DNA of 64,000 nt, taken from the NCBI RefSeq assembly GCF_900111745.1, contig NZ_FOIJ01000012.1, positions 62,001 to 126,000 of the forward strand, given 5' to 3'. The notes beneath the pieces were generated by a model. The model was given only the letters and a program-made list of their open reading frames with translations. It was not told the origin of the DNA and made no database searches. This document shows positions 17,358 to 25,903 of this stretch, piece by piece (within the stretch, counting starts at the first letter, position 1; each line of letters begins with the position of its first letter). Position numbers and translations under genes: made by a program. This DNA comes from Stigmatella erecta. Its GTDB lineage: Bacteria; Myxococcota; Myxococcia; Myxococcales; Myxococcaceae.

Positions 17358-17963
17358 TCAGTCCCCGTCCTTCCGCTCGTGAACAAGCGCCGCGGCGGAC
17401 CGGGCACAGTCACAGTCCAGACACCCCTGGGCCGCGCATGCGCCGCACGTCTTCTCCAGCCGCTTCTTGAGGGCCTGCCGGGCCCGGTGCAGCCGCACGG
17501 CCGCGTTGTTGGGGGTGATGCCCGAGGCCTCGGCGGCCTCCGCCAGCGAGCGCTCCTCCAGGTCCACCTGGCGCACGGCCCGCGCGTACTCGGGCTTGAG
17601 CGCCTCCAGCTCGCGGTGGAGGCACTGGCAGACCGAGCGCTTCAGCCCGGGCTGGAGCACCGCCCCTGCCGCGTCCCGGGCCTCCCGGGCCAGGGCCCGC
17701 TCCCCGGCCCGCGCGTGCCGCACGTGGTCCGCCAGGGCATTGCGCAGCACCCGGTAGAACCACGCCATCCACCGCGCGCCCTCCAGCGCCGGGGCCCCCC
17801 GCTCCAGCACCCGGACGAGGACGCCCTGGAGCACCTCCTCCGCCACGGGCTCGCTGCCCGTCCGCCGCAGGAGGAAGGCGCGGAAGCGGGGGTAGTTCGA
17901 CACGAGCCGCTGCCGGGCCGGCTCGGACAGGGGCCTGGGTTCGCTAGCCTTCCCTGGGTCCAT
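17358..17963 (-). CDS. CorE-like ECF sigma factor with C-terminal Cys-rich domain
   Basis: The protein is 201 residues. Sigma region 2 (ARWMAWFYRVLRNALADHVRHAR) and region 4 (RSLAEAAEASGITPNNAAVRLHRARQAL) are followed by KTCGACAAQGCLDCDC, a Cys-rich tail. Two more Cys (CQCLH) lie in the linker. This is the architecture of CorE from Myxococcus xanthus (ECF44), where the tail senses copper directly without an anti-sigma factor. The first 20 bp overlap the end of the multicopper oxidase gene, so it is probably cotranscribed with its likely targets. Copper control is inferred from the family and the neighbours. Confidence 0.88.
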   Translation of the reverse strand: MDPGKASEPRPLSEPARQRLVSNYPRFRAFLLRRTGSEPVAEEVLQGVLVRVLERGAPALEGARWMAWFYRVLRNALADHVRHARAGERALAREARDAAGAVLQPGLKRSVCQCLHRELEALKPEYARAVRQVDLEERSLAEAAEASGITPNNAAVRLHRARQALKKRLEKTCGACAAQGCLDCDCARSAAALVHERKDGD

Positions 17964-19254
17964 CGGGGAGCTCGATGCCGTCGGCGGCCAGTTGTTGCGC
18001 GGTGGCCGGGCCCGCCACGGTGCCTGGCGGGTGCACGTACCAGCCGTTCGGGTCGGCGCGGTCCGGGTCGTCGCGCACCTTGAGAATGGTGAACATGCCG
18101 CCCATGTCGATGTACGAGAACGGGCCCGGGCCGCCGCGCATGGGCAGGCTGTTGGGCGGCATGGGCATCTCCATCTCGCCCATGCCCCCCATGCCCATGG
18201 TTCCCATGGTCATGAAGTCCGGCATGACGCGGCTCATCCGGTGGTCCAGCTTCCGCGTGTCCGCGCCCACCATGTTCGGCATGCCGTGCCCCATCTGCGT
18301 CATGACGTGGTGTGTCATGTGGCAGTGCATGGCCCAGTCGCCCGGCTCGTCCGGCACGAACTCGATGACGCGGGTGCTGCCCACCGGCACAAGCACCGTG
18401 GTTTCCGGAATCTGCGCGGACGGCGGCACGTAGCCCCCATCCGTGGCCGTGAGCTTGAAGGACAGCCCGTGCAGGTGGATGGGGTGGTGGTCCATGGCGC
18501 TCAGGTTGCCCAGGCGGATGCGCACCCGCTCGCCCTTGCCCACCAGCAGGGGCTCGGTGGCCGGGAAGGACTTGCTGTTGAAGGTGAGGACGTTGAAGTC
18601 CGTCATCTCGTTGGGGTCCGGCCGCTTGGCGCCCACGTCCAGCCGCCACTCGTGCGTCATCAGCACGAAGTCCCGGTCCACGCGCGGGCCCACCGGCACC
18701 TTCGGGTGCACGATGAACATCCCCATCATGCCGAGCGCCATCTGGGTCATCTCGTCGAAGTGGGGGTGGTACATGAAGGTGCCCGGGTGGCGCAGGGTGA
18801 ACTCGTAGACGTACGTCTCCCCGGGCGGAATGGGGCGCTGGGTCAGCCCCGCCACGCCATCCATGCCGTTGGGCAGGATGACGCCGTGCCAGTGGGCCGT
18901 GGTGGGCTCCGGCAGCCGGTTGGTGACGTAGAGGCGGACCCGGTCCCCTTCCGTCACCTCGATGGTGGGCCCCGGCGTCCGGCCGTTGTAGCCCCAGGCG
19001 AGCGCCTTCATGCCCGGGGCGAACTCGTGCTCGAACTCTCCGGCGATGAGGTGGCCCACCTTCACCTTGCCCACCGTCTTCATGGGCAGCGTGGCCCCGT
19101 TGGGCGTGACGACGGCGACCTGGCCACCCGGGGCCACCACCCGCGCGGGCGGCGGCCTGCCCCCGGTGAGGGCCTCCGGCGCGGCCTGGGCCTTGCTGAC
19201 CATGGCCGCGCTCGTAGCGAGGCCGCTCCACTTCAGAAATGAACGGCGATCCAT
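17944..19254 (-). CDS. Multicopper oxidase (CuoB/CopA-like), Tat-exported
   Basis: The protein is 436 residues. Start ATG 19254 with AGGA just upstream; MDRRSFLKWSGLATSAAM is a Tat signal (RRxFLK), so it is exported folded. Copper ligands: AHWHG, MYHPHFDEM, HHPIHLHG and HCHMTHHVM, which complete the type 1 and trinuclear centres. Such enzymes oxidise Cu(I) to less toxic Cu(II) in the periplasm. A Met-rich stretch of 25 residues (about 360-395: repeated M-G-x-M, then MEMPMPP) probably binds extra Cu(I). It starts 4 bp after the outer-membrane efflux gene and overlaps the sigma gene. Confidence 0.93.
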   Translation of the reverse strand: MDRRSFLKWSGLATSAAMVSKAQAAPEALTGGRPPPARVVAPGGQVAVVTPNGATLPMKTVGKVKVGHLIAGEFEHEFAPGMKALAWGYNGRTPGPTIEVTEGDRVRLYVTNRLPEPTTAHWHGVILPNGMDGVAGLTQRPIPPGETYVYEFTLRHPGTFMYHPHFDEMTQMALGMMGMFIVHPKVPVGPRVDRDFVLMTHEWRLDVGAKRPDPNEMTDFNVLTFNSKSFPATEPLLVGKGERVRIRLGNLSAMDHHPIHLHGLSFKLTATDGGYVPPSAQIPETTVLVPVGSTRVIEFVPDEPGDWAMHCHMTHHVMTQMGHGMPNMVGADTRKLDHRMSRVMPDFMTMGTMGMGGMGEMEMPMPPNSLPMRGGPGPFSYIDMGGMFTILKVRDDPDRADPNGWYVHPPGTVAGPATAQQLAADGIELPDGPREG

Positions 19255-19258
19255 GGTC

Positions 19259-20692
19259 CTAATGCCCTCCCGCCTCGGCCCCACCGGCCAGCGATGGCGC
19301 GGTCCCCGCGCCCCGGGGTGCTCCCGCGCGCCGCCCCGCGAGCAGGGCGTCCAGCGCGGCCTGGGCCGTCCAGTGCTCCTGGAGCAGCCCCACGTAGGCC
19401 AGCTCCGCGTCGAGCTGCTCGCGGCGGGCCTGGAGCACCTGGAAGATGCCGATCTGCATGGCGTTGTACTGGAGCAGGGTCTGCCGCATGACGCGCTGCC
19501 GGGCCGGCAGGAGCACCTGCTGAGACTGCCGGGCGCGCAGGTACGTGGACTCCACGCGGTTGCGCGCCTCGCGCGCCGCGGAGCGGATGTCGATGGCCAT
19601 GCCCTGGTAACGCTCCATCAGCGCGTCGAACTCCGCCTCGGAGGCGGCGCGCGCTCCCTGCTGGCGGTCGAACAGCGGCACCGTGAAGTGGATGGCCCCG
19701 CCCCACGTCCACTCCCCATGCGAGGGGGCCCCATGGCCCTCCCGCTCGGCGATCACCCCCACGGTGACGTCCGGAATCCAGCCCTCCGCGCGCGTCAGCC
19801 CGGAGCGCTGGGCCGTGCCTTCCAGGCGGCGCTGGGCCTCCGCCAGCTCCAGGCTGGCCGTGAGGGCCTGGCGCTCCAGGTCCTCGAAGGCAGGGGCCTG
19901 TTCGGCCAGGCGCGGCAGGGTGTCCGTCACCGTCCAGGCGGTGGCCTCCCCATGCAGGCCCAGGAGGCGCTGGAGCTGCTCGCGGCGCTCGAGCGTCTCC
20001 AGCTCGAGCTGCGCCACGGTGGCCCGGGCCGACTCGTAGGCGGCCTCCTGGGTGGCGGTGTCCAGCTCGGGGATGTTGCCCGCCTCGAAGAGGGCCCGGC
20101 TGGCATCCCGGGCGGCGGCGAAGGCATCCAGGGCCTGGGTGGCGATGGCCATGCGCTGCTGCGCCGCCTGGAGCGCGTAGTGGGCCACGCGCACGGTGTA
20201 CCCCAGCTCCACGACGGTGCCCGCGGTGCGGTACCGGGCCGCCTCCAGCTCGCTGCGGGCCACCTGGGAGCGGACCACCGAGAGCAGGGCCCGCGAGAGG
20301 CCGTACTCGACACGGATCTCCGTCTGGGGCGAGAACGGCTGCCCGGGGTCCTCCTGCTGGTGCAGCTCCACCTCGACCGAGGGGTTGGGGAGCACCCCCG
20401 CCTGGACGAGCTGGCCGCGCGCCACCCCCAGCTCCCGCAGCGAGGCGCGAAGCTCCCGGTTGTTCAGCAACGCGATGCGCACCGCGGCCTCCGCGGTCAG
20501 CGGCTGCTGGAGCAACGCCCGCACCTCCTCGGGCAGCCCCTGCGCCTCGTCCCGGGGCAGGGCCAGCTGCGAGGACAGCGGCACCCGCGTGAGCTCCCGG
20601 ACCCGGGTGAGATCCGACTGCATGGACGGGGAGACGCACCCGGTCCACCCCAGCAGCACCGCGAGCCCGGCCACGGACCGGTTAGTTCCCAT
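19259..20692 (-). CDS. TolC/CusC-like outer-membrane efflux lipoprotein
   Basis: The protein is 477 residues from ATG 20692. The signal MGTNRSVAGLAVLLGWTGC carries a lipobox. Two outer-membrane-efflux repeats are visible: LTAEAAVRIALLNNRELRASLRELGVARGQLVQAGVLPNPSVEV and, later, the second half with IHFTVPLFDRQQGARAASEAE. Long amphipathic helices lie between them (AAQQRMAIATQALDAFAAAR). These proteins form trimeric channels through the outer membrane, usually with RND pump partners; none is encoded nearby. Placed directly before the multicopper oxidase, copper export is the likely job. It overlaps the upstream lipoprotein gene by 11 bp. Confidence 0.9.
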   Translation of the reverse strand: MGTNRSVAGLAVLLGWTGCVSPSMQSDLTRVRELTRVPLSSQLALPRDEAQGLPEEVRALLQQPLTAEAAVRIALLNNRELRASLRELGVARGQLVQAGVLPNPSVEVELHQQEDPGQPFSPQTEIRVEYGLSRALLSVVRSQVARSELEAARYRTAGTVVELGYTVRVAHYALQAAQQRMAIATQALDAFAAARDASRALFEAGNIPELDTATQEAAYESARATVAQLELETLERREQLQRLLGLHGEATAWTVTDTLPRLAEQAPAFEDLERQALTASLELAEAQRRLEGTAQRSGLTRAEGWIPDVTVGVIAEREGHGAPSHGEWTWGGAIHFTVPLFDRQQGARAASEAEFDALMERYQGMAIDIRSAAREARNRVESTYLRARQSQQVLLPARQRVMRQTLLQYNAMQIGIFQVLQARREQLDAELAYVGLLQEHWTAQAALDALLAGRRAGAPRGAGTAPSLAGGAEAGGH

Positions 20693-20984
20693 GCCCCTGC
20701 CCTCCTTCCGGCGCGCCCGCCTGTCCGCCCGCGCCGCCCTTCGTGAGGGGAGGCTGCTCCTCGAGCCCCTGCCAGTGCTCCGTGGGCTCCCCGGGCAAGG
20801 GCGGCTCCTGCTGGAGCATCGCTCCGATGCGGGCCTCCGGCGCGGCGTCCGCCTCGGGGGAGGCCGCGGACGCCGGGGGGAAGGACGCGGGAAAGGCGCG
20901 CGGCGCGCAGGCACTCAAGGGCGCGGTGGCTACCAGGGCAATCAACACGGCTCGCATCGGCACAGAAGGGGTCCAGACCATCAT
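20682..20984 (-). CDS. Small lipoprotein heading the copper operon
   Basis: The protein is about 100 residues. MRAVLIALVATAPLSAC gives a lipobox (PLSAC), followed by a Pro/Ala/Glu-rich mature part without recognisable domains (QQEPPLPGEPTEHWQGLEE). The start is uncertain: ATGs at 21005, 20984, 20981 and 20957 are in frame. The proposed promoter element at 21043-21018 would put the RNA start near 21011, which argues against 21005; 20984 or 20957 is favoured. It overlaps the efflux gene by 11 bp. Similar small lipoproteins often accompany outer-membrane metal efflux genes, but no function can be claimed. Confidence 0.6.
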   Translation of the reverse strand: MMVWTPSVPMRAVLIALVATAPLSACAPRAFPASFPPASAASPEADAAPEARIGAMLQQEPPLPGEPTEHWQGLEEQPPLTKGGAGGQAGAPEGGQGHGN

Positions 20985-21017
20985 CGGGTGAAAGCTTCGG
21001 CCCATCACCTCCCTGTA

Positions 21018-21043
21018 GACGCCCTTCTCCGGCGGGCATTACA
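21018..21043 (-). promoter_or_regulatory. Proposed ECF promoter of the oxidase/sigma operon (TGTAAT-N16-CGTC)
   Basis: Read on the minus strand, TGTAAT is followed after exactly 16 bp by CGTC, a spacing and -10 form typical of ECF sigma promoters. It points toward the lipoprotein-efflux-oxidase-sigma operon. The same element with the same spacing lies 35 bp away on the other strand, pointing toward copA. Recognition by the CorE-like sigma factor is inference. Confidence 0.65.
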
Positions 21044-21078
21044 CCCAAGGGGGAAGGGCTCCGGGGCGGGCGAAGCGG

Positions 21079-21104
21079 TGTAATCCCCGGGAAGGCAGTG
21101 CGTC
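21079..21104 (+). promoter_or_regulatory. Proposed ECF promoter of copA (TGTAAT-N16-CGTC)
   Basis: TGTAAT, 16 bp, then CGTC, ending 50 bp before the copA ATG at 21155, which has GAGGAG as ribosome site. It is identical in both boxes and spacing to the divergent element at 21043-21018. The shared element implies co-regulation of both arms of the copper locus. Confidence 0.65.
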
Positions 21105-21154
21105 TCCACAAACGGGCCCCGGCGCATCCGCGGCACGGCCCCTGAGGAGACGCG

Positions 21155-23440
21155 ATGCAACCCACGAACCCGTGGAGGCAGAACAGTATGGCCCGGGCCC
21201 TGGATGCCCAGCCATTCGAACTTTTGATCCAAGGCATGACGTGCGCCTCGTGTGCCCGGCGTGTCGAGCGAGCCCTCGCCGAGGTTCCAGGGGTCCACGA
21301 GGCGGCGGTCAACTTCGCCACCCAGCGCGCCTCCGGGCGCTATGAGCCGCGGCAGGCCCGCCCGGACGCCCTGGCCGAGGCCGTGGCCCGCGCGGGTTAT
21401 CGTGCCCTTGCCCGGGCCCCGGGCGAGCAGACCCAGGGTGAGCCCCGGGCGCTCCAGCGGGAGCTGCGGCTGGCCGTGGCGCTCACGGTGCCGCTCCTGG
21501 TCATCGCCATGTCCCATGGCGCCCTTCCCGGGACGGAAGGGCCGTGGGGCCGGTGGCTCCAGTTCGCCCTGGCCACGCCGGTCGTCCTGGGCCCCGGGCG
21601 CCGCTTCTTCACCCGGGCGTGGGCCGCGCTCCGGCACCGGACCGCCGACATGAACACACTCGTGGCCCTGGGCGCGGGGGCCGCCTGGAGCTACTCGACG
21701 GCCGCGCTCGTGGCGCCCGGGCTCTTTGCCCACGCCGGGCATGGCCGGGTGCCCCACCTCTATTTCGAGGCGGCCGCCGCCATCCTCACCTTCGTGCTCC
21801 TGGGCAAGCTCCTCGAAGCCCGCGCCCAGCGCCGGCTCCTGGACGCGGTGCGTGGCCTGATGGCCCTTCAGCCCCAGCGGGCCCGGCGCCTCCAGGGCGA
21901 GCACGAGGAGGACGTCCCCCTGGGCCAGCTCGTGCCGGGCGACACCGTGCGCGTGCGGCCTGGAGAGCGCATCCCCACGGACGGGGAGGTGGTGCGCGGC
22001 GCCTCGGCCGTGGATGAGTCGATGCTCACGGGCGAGGGCCTGCCCGTGGACAAGGCGGCGGGGGCCCCGGTCTTCGGCGGCACGCTCAACCAGAGCGGCG
22101 CGTTGATCGTCCGCGTCCTCCAGACGGGTCAGGGCACAGCACTGGCGCGCATCATCGAGGCCGTCGAGCAGGCCCAGGGCTCACGCGCCCCCATTGCCCG
22201 GCTCGCGGATGCGGTCAGTGGCGTCTTCGTCCCCATCGTGCTCGGCATCGCGGCGATGACCTTCGGGGTCTGGGTGGGGCTGGACCCGAGCAGCGAGGGC
22301 CTCGCCACGGCGCTCGAGCGGTTCGTGGCGGTGCTCGTCATCGCCTGCCCGTGCGCGCTGGGGCTCGCCACCCCCGCGGCCGTGGCCGTGGGCACCGGAC
22401 GCGGCGCGGAGCTGGGCATCCTCATCAAAGGAGGCGCCGCGCTCGAGGCGGCCAGCCGCATCGACACGGTCCTCTTGGACAAGACGGGGACGCTCACCGA
22501 GGGCAAGCCCTCGCTCACGGAGGTCATCGCCCTCCCCCCCCGGGCCGCCTCCCCCCTGCTCTCCTGGACCGCCAGCGCCGAGCGCGAGAGCGAGCACCCC
22601 ATCGCCCGTGCCCTCGTCGAGGGGGCCCGCGAGCGCGGCGTGCCGCTCCGCCCCGTGGAGGGCTTCCGCTCGGAGGCCGGCCACGGCATCGAGGCCCAGG
22701 TGGAGGGCCACACCGTGCGCGTGGGCACCCGGGCCTGGCTGGGCCTGGCGGGGATCGACGCCCATCCGCTCGAAGCGGACGCCGGGCGCCTCGCCGCCCA
22801 GGGGCAGACGCCCTTCTTCGTCGCCGTGGACGGGGCGCTCGCGGGGCTCGTGGCCGTCGCGGACCGGCCCACCGGGGCGGCCCGCCCGGTGGTGAGCGCC
22901 CTGGGCGCCATGGGCCTCGACACCCTCATGGTCACGGGCGACCGGGCAAGCACGGCCCAGGCGGTGGCGCATGAACTGGGCATCCGCACGGTGTTCTCCG
23001 AGGTAAAACCCGAGGACAAGGCCCGCATCGTCCGGGAGCAGCGCGCCCGCGGCCGGACGGTGGCCATGGTGGGAGATGGCATCAACGACGCCCCCGCGCT
23101 CGCCGAGGCCCACGTGGGCATCGCCCTGGGCACGGGCACGGACATCGCGGTGGCCGCGGCGGACGTCACCCTGCTGCGAGGGGGCCTCGCCGCCCTGCCC
23201 ACCGCGCTTCAGCTCGCGAGGGCCACCCTGAGGACCGTGCGCCAGAACCTCTTCTGGGCCTTCCTCTACAATGGGATGGGGATTCCGCTGGCCGCCGGGC
23301 TTCTCTATCCTTGGACGGGGTGGCTGCTGTCCCCCATCGTCGCGAGCGTGGCCATGTCGCTGTCGAGCGTGTCCGTGCTGGCCAACTCCCTGCGCCTGAG
23401 GCGCTTCCAGCCTCCGGCCTCGCTGCCCGTTCACCCCTGA
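21155..23440 (+). CDS. copA: Copper-exporting P1B-type ATPase
   Basis: The protein is 761 residues, full length. An N-terminal heavy-metal-associated domain carries [12 protein letters not shown] (residues about 28-40). The membrane part has eight hydrophobic segments with the transport motif [12 protein letters not shown]. The actuator loop has [15 protein letters not shown]; the phosphorylation site is [22 protein letters not shown] is the nucleotide-binding HP signature, and [13 protein letters not shown] the hinge. The end has [18 protein letters not shown] and [19 protein letters not shown], as in Cu(I) pumps. It exports Cu(I) from the cytoplasm. It starts divergently from the oxidase operon and is followed after 12 bp by a cupredoxin gene. 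Confidence 0.96.
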   Translation: MQPTNPWRQNSMARALDAQPFELLIQGMTCASCARRVERALAEVPGVHEAAVNFATQRASGRYEPRQARPDALAEAVARAGYRALARAPGEQTQGEPRALQRELRLAVALTVPLLVIAMSHGALPGTEGPWGRWLQFALATPVVLGPGRRFFTRAWAALRHRTADMNTLVALGAGAAWSYSTAALVAPGLFAHAGHGRVPHLYFEAAAAILTFVLLGKLLEARAQRRLLDAVRGLMALQPQRARRLQGEHEEDVPLGQLVPGDTVRVRPGERIPTDGEVVRGASAVDESMLTGEGLPVDKAAGAPVFGGTLNQSGALIVRVLQTGQGTALARIIEAVEQAQGSRAPIARLADAVSGVFVPIVLGIAAMTFGVWVGLDPSSEGLATALERFVAVLVIACPCALGLATPAAVAVGTGRGAELGILIKGGAALEAASRIDTVLLDKTGTLTEGKPSLTEVIALPPRAASPLLSWTASAERESEHPIARALVEGARERGVPLRPVEGFRSEAGHGIEAQVEGHTVRVGTRAWLGLAGIDAHPLEADAGRLAAQGQTPFFVAVDGALAGLVAVADRPTGAARPVVSALGAMGLDTLMVTGDRASTAQAVAHELGIRTVFSEVKPEDKARIVREQRARGRTVAMVGDGINDAPALAEAHVGIALGTGTDIAVAAADVTLLRGGLAALPTALQLARATLRTVRQNLFWAFLYNGMGIPLAAGLLYPWTGWLLSPIVASVAMSLSSVSVLANSLRLRRFQPPASLPVHP

Positions 23441-23452
23441 GGAGACCTCCGC

Positions 23453-23833
23453 ATGAAACCGCTCCGAACCCTCTTCCTGGCCTCCACCCTCGCCCTGCTG
23501 CTGCCGCGGGGGGCCTCGGCCGAGGAGGCCGCCGCCCCCGCCGGGGAGGCCGCCCCCGCCGTGCGCGAAATCGAGGTCATCGTCGACCGGGGCTACAAGC
23601 CGGTGCGCATCGAGGCCGTGGAGGGCGAGCGCGTCCGGCTCAAGTTCATCCGGCGCGAGTACACGCCGTGCACCCGCGAGGTCATCCTGCCCTCGCTGAA
23701 CATCCGCCAGGAGTTGCCCCCCAACAAGCCCGTCACCGTGGACCTGCCGCCCCTCAAGGCCGGGGACGTGGAGTTCCTGTGCGGCATGAAGATGTTCCGC
23801 GGCACGCTGGTGGTGACGCCCCGCCCAGGCTGA
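23453..23833 (+). CDS. Exported cupredoxin-like copper protein
   Basis: The protein is 126 residues. A signal peptide (MKPLRTLFLASTLALLLPRGASAEE) precedes one cupredoxin-like domain: VIVDRGYKPVRIEAVEGERVRLKFIRREYTPCTREV, then VDLPPLKAGDVEFLCGMKMFRGTLVV. The C-G-M-K-M segment is where copper ligands lie in the EfeO-type cupredoxin group, and Cys in YTPCTREV may add another. It lies 12 bp after copA in the same orientation, so it is probably made with the pump. A role as periplasmic copper acceptor or chaperone is inferred. Confidence 0.85.
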   Translation: MKPLRTLFLASTLALLLPRGASAEEAAAPAGEAAPAVREIEVIVDRGYKPVRIEAVEGERVRLKFIRREYTPCTREVILPSLNIRQELPPNKPVTVDLPPLKAGDVEFLCGMKMFRGTLVVTPRPG

Positions 23834-23854
23834 GGGGCGTCCCCGTCCGGGCGC

Positions 23855-24874
23855 TCAGCCCTCGGAGCGCTCGGCCCGGCCATCCGCGTGGCGGGCGAAG
23901 CGGCCCTCCTCGCGGCCGTGCACCGGATCATCCCTGCGCCAGGGCCAGCCGCCGAAGCCCGTGCGCTGGTAGTCCTGGAAGGCCTGCTGAATCTCCGCCC
24001 GGTGGTTCATCACGAAGGGGCCGTGCTGCACCACCGGCTCGCCGATGGGCCGGCCCTGCAGCAGGAGCACCTCGCACGCGCCGGTGGCCTCGAGCCGCAC
24101 CGGCACCTCGGGCCGCAGCGCCAGGGCCAGGTGGGACTTCACCGCCTGGTCCGCGACCTTCAGCGCCTCGCCCTTGAAGAAGTAGAGCGTGCGGTTCACG
24201 CGCGGCCCCGAGGCGGGCGGCAGCGTCCACACGGCGCCCGGCGCCATGCGAATCGTCCAGATGGCCACGTCCGAGTCCGGGCGGGAGGCCCACGAGCGCG
24301 GCGGGGGCGGGGGCGCGCGCCGCCCGTCCAGCTGCCCCGCCACCACCGTCACCTCGGTGCCCCGCCCCGCCTCGTCCTGGAAGGCGCAGCGCGGGATGTC
24401 CCGGTTCCACAGCATCGAGAAGTGCGGCGGGGCGAGCTTGTCGGCGGCCGGCAGGTTGAGCCAGATCTGGAACAGCTCCACCGGGTTGGGCTTGTCCTCG
24501 TGCAGCAGGGGGAACATCTCCGAGTGCACGACGCCCGAGCCCGCGGTGAGCCACTGGGCGTCTCCCTCGCCAAAGCGCGCCGTGGCGCCCAGCGAGTCGG
24601 AGTGGTCAATCACCCCTCGCCGCGCGAGGGTGACCGTCTCGAAGCCGCGGTGGGGGTGCTGGGGGAAACCGGGGACGGTCTCCCCGTGGTACATGCGCCA
24701 GCCGTCCTTGCCCTCGAAGTCCTGGCCGAGCTGCCGGCCGGCGAGGGACGCCGCGGGCCCCATCTGCGCATTGGCCCGCGGGTAGGCATCGTCATGGTGT
24801 ACGCAAAACAGGAAGGGATCGACCGTCACCCAGGGAAAGCCAAGCGGCGCGGTCTCCAGAAGGGGGCTTGCCAT
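23855..24874 (-). CDS. Pirin-family cupin protein
   Basis: The protein is 339 residues, a two-cupin protein. The pirin metal motif is present: FPQHPHRGFETVTLARRG (His-x-His-R-G-F-E-T), and SGVVHSEMFP provides a further His. It has an FVMNHRAEIQQAFQDYQRTGFGGWPW pirin C-terminal box. Bacterial pirins act as quercetinases or as regulators of metabolic enzymes; which applies cannot be told. The C-terminal 25 residues are charged and unusual. It converges on the cupredoxin gene, 21 bp apart. Confidence 0.9.
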   Translation of the reverse strand: MASPLLETAPLGFPWVTVDPFLFCVHHDDAYPRANAQMGPAASLAGRQLGQDFEGKDGWRMYHGETVPGFPQHPHRGFETVTLARRGVIDHSDSLGATARFGEGDAQWLTAGSGVVHSEMFPLLHEDKPNPVELFQIWLNLPAADKLAPPHFSMLWNRDIPRCAFQDEAGRGTEVTVVAGQLDGRRAPPPPPRSWASRPDSDVAIWTIRMAPGAVWTLPPASGPRVNRTLYFFKGEALKVADQAVKSHLALALRPEVPVRLEATGACEVLLLQGRPIGEPVVQHGPFVMNHRAEIQQAFQDYQRTGFGGWPWRRDDPVHGREEGRFARHADGRAERSEG

Positions 24875-24932
24875 GGTGGCAAGCGTAACGCGGACGTGCG
24901 CCCCGCGCTTCTTCCCACTCGCCGGGGACGGC

Positions 24933-25700
24933 TCAGTCCGCCACCTTGCGGAAGGCCTTGTAGGCCTTCTGGGTGTCCGTCAGCATCGCGTCGTGGCTGG
25001 CATCGAGGTCCTCCAGCTTCCAGCCCCGGGCCTGCGCCTTCGCGCGGAAGGCCAGGAAGATGTCGCGCTGGAACCACGCGCCCTTGCAGTGGATGTACGC
25101 CTTGGGAATCTTCGAGAGCGCGCTCCAGCTGAAGGAGATGGGCTCCTGGAAGGAGGCCAGCGGCTGGGGCCGCAGGCGCGGGGCCACGAAGGCCACGTCC
25201 TCCGCCTGGGTCACGCCAAAGTCCTGCGCGGCGAAGGAGGGCAGCATCCACATGCCCGAGGGGAACGCATCCGGGAAGCCCACCGTGGCGAAGAAGGACT
25301 GGCCCGGCTCCGGGATGGCCGCATCGAAGTAGACCAGCTGGCGGATGCGCCCCGGCACCGCCGCGGCCACCGCGGTGATGACCATGCCCGCGTAGCTGTG
25401 GCCCACCAGCACCACGTCGTGCAGGTCCTCGAACAGGATGAGCGAGACGATGTCCTGCACGTGCGTCTCCAGGCTCACCTCCGGCCGCGCCAGGTGCGCC
25501 CGCTCGCCCAGGCCCGTCAACGTGGGCGTGTAGACGGTGGCCTTGTCATCGCGCAGCTCCTCGGCGAACGGCTGCCAGGCCCAGCCGCCGTGGAACGCGC
25601 CGTGGACCAGGATGTAGGTGGAGCGCTTCGAGCCCGCCAGCGCCCCCGTCGAGGAGAGCAGAACCGCCAAGACCAGGGTGACTGCCACGTTGAAGCGCAT
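24933..25700 (-). CDS. Secreted alpha/beta-fold hydrolase, methylesterase-like
   Basis: The protein is 255 residues with a signal peptide (MRFNVAVTLVLAVLLSSTGALAG). Seen: TYILVHGAFHGGWAW (oxyanion region), DVVLVGHSYAGMVI with nucleophile Ser, and the C-terminal DASHDAML His. The LVHGAFHGGWAW start and the compact lid resemble the plant methyl-esterase/hydroxynitrile-lyase group and bacterial relatives that cut esters. The substrate is unknown. The gene is single, with AT-richer DNA (25770-25850) upstream that may hold its promoter and that of the divergent lipoprotein gene. Confidence 0.88.
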   Translation of the reverse strand: MRFNVAVTLVLAVLLSSTGALAGSKRSTYILVHGAFHGGWAWQPFAEELRDDKATVYTPTLTGLGERAHLARPEVSLETHVQDIVSLILFEDLHDVVLVGHSYAGMVITAVAAAVPGRIRQLVYFDAAIPEPGQSFFATVGFPDAFPSGMWMLPSFAAQDFGVTQAEDVAFVAPRLRPQPLASFQEPISFSWSALSKIPKAYIHCKGAWFQRDIFLAFRAKAQARGWKLEDLDASHDAMLTDTQKAYKAFRKVAD

Positions 25701-25903
25701 GTCTCGCTCCTTCCCGAACCACCTGGGCGCCTGGACCTCCGGGCCCCTTCGAACCGCCCCCCATCCAGGGGGCTGAACCAGTGTAACGCTAAAAACAGAG
25801 AAGTACGGCGTAATTTTACGAATCTATTTCAATTGTTTACCCGTGAAGAAAGGGCGCACACACAGTCCTTCCTTTGAATACGGGAAATGGTACGCAGCGG
25901 CCC

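Noticed and set aside
25782-25807. TGTAAC followed by 16 bp as a third possible CorE-type promoter
   Set aside because: The position of the -10 box reads TACG, not CGTC, and neither neighbouring gene is a copper gene.
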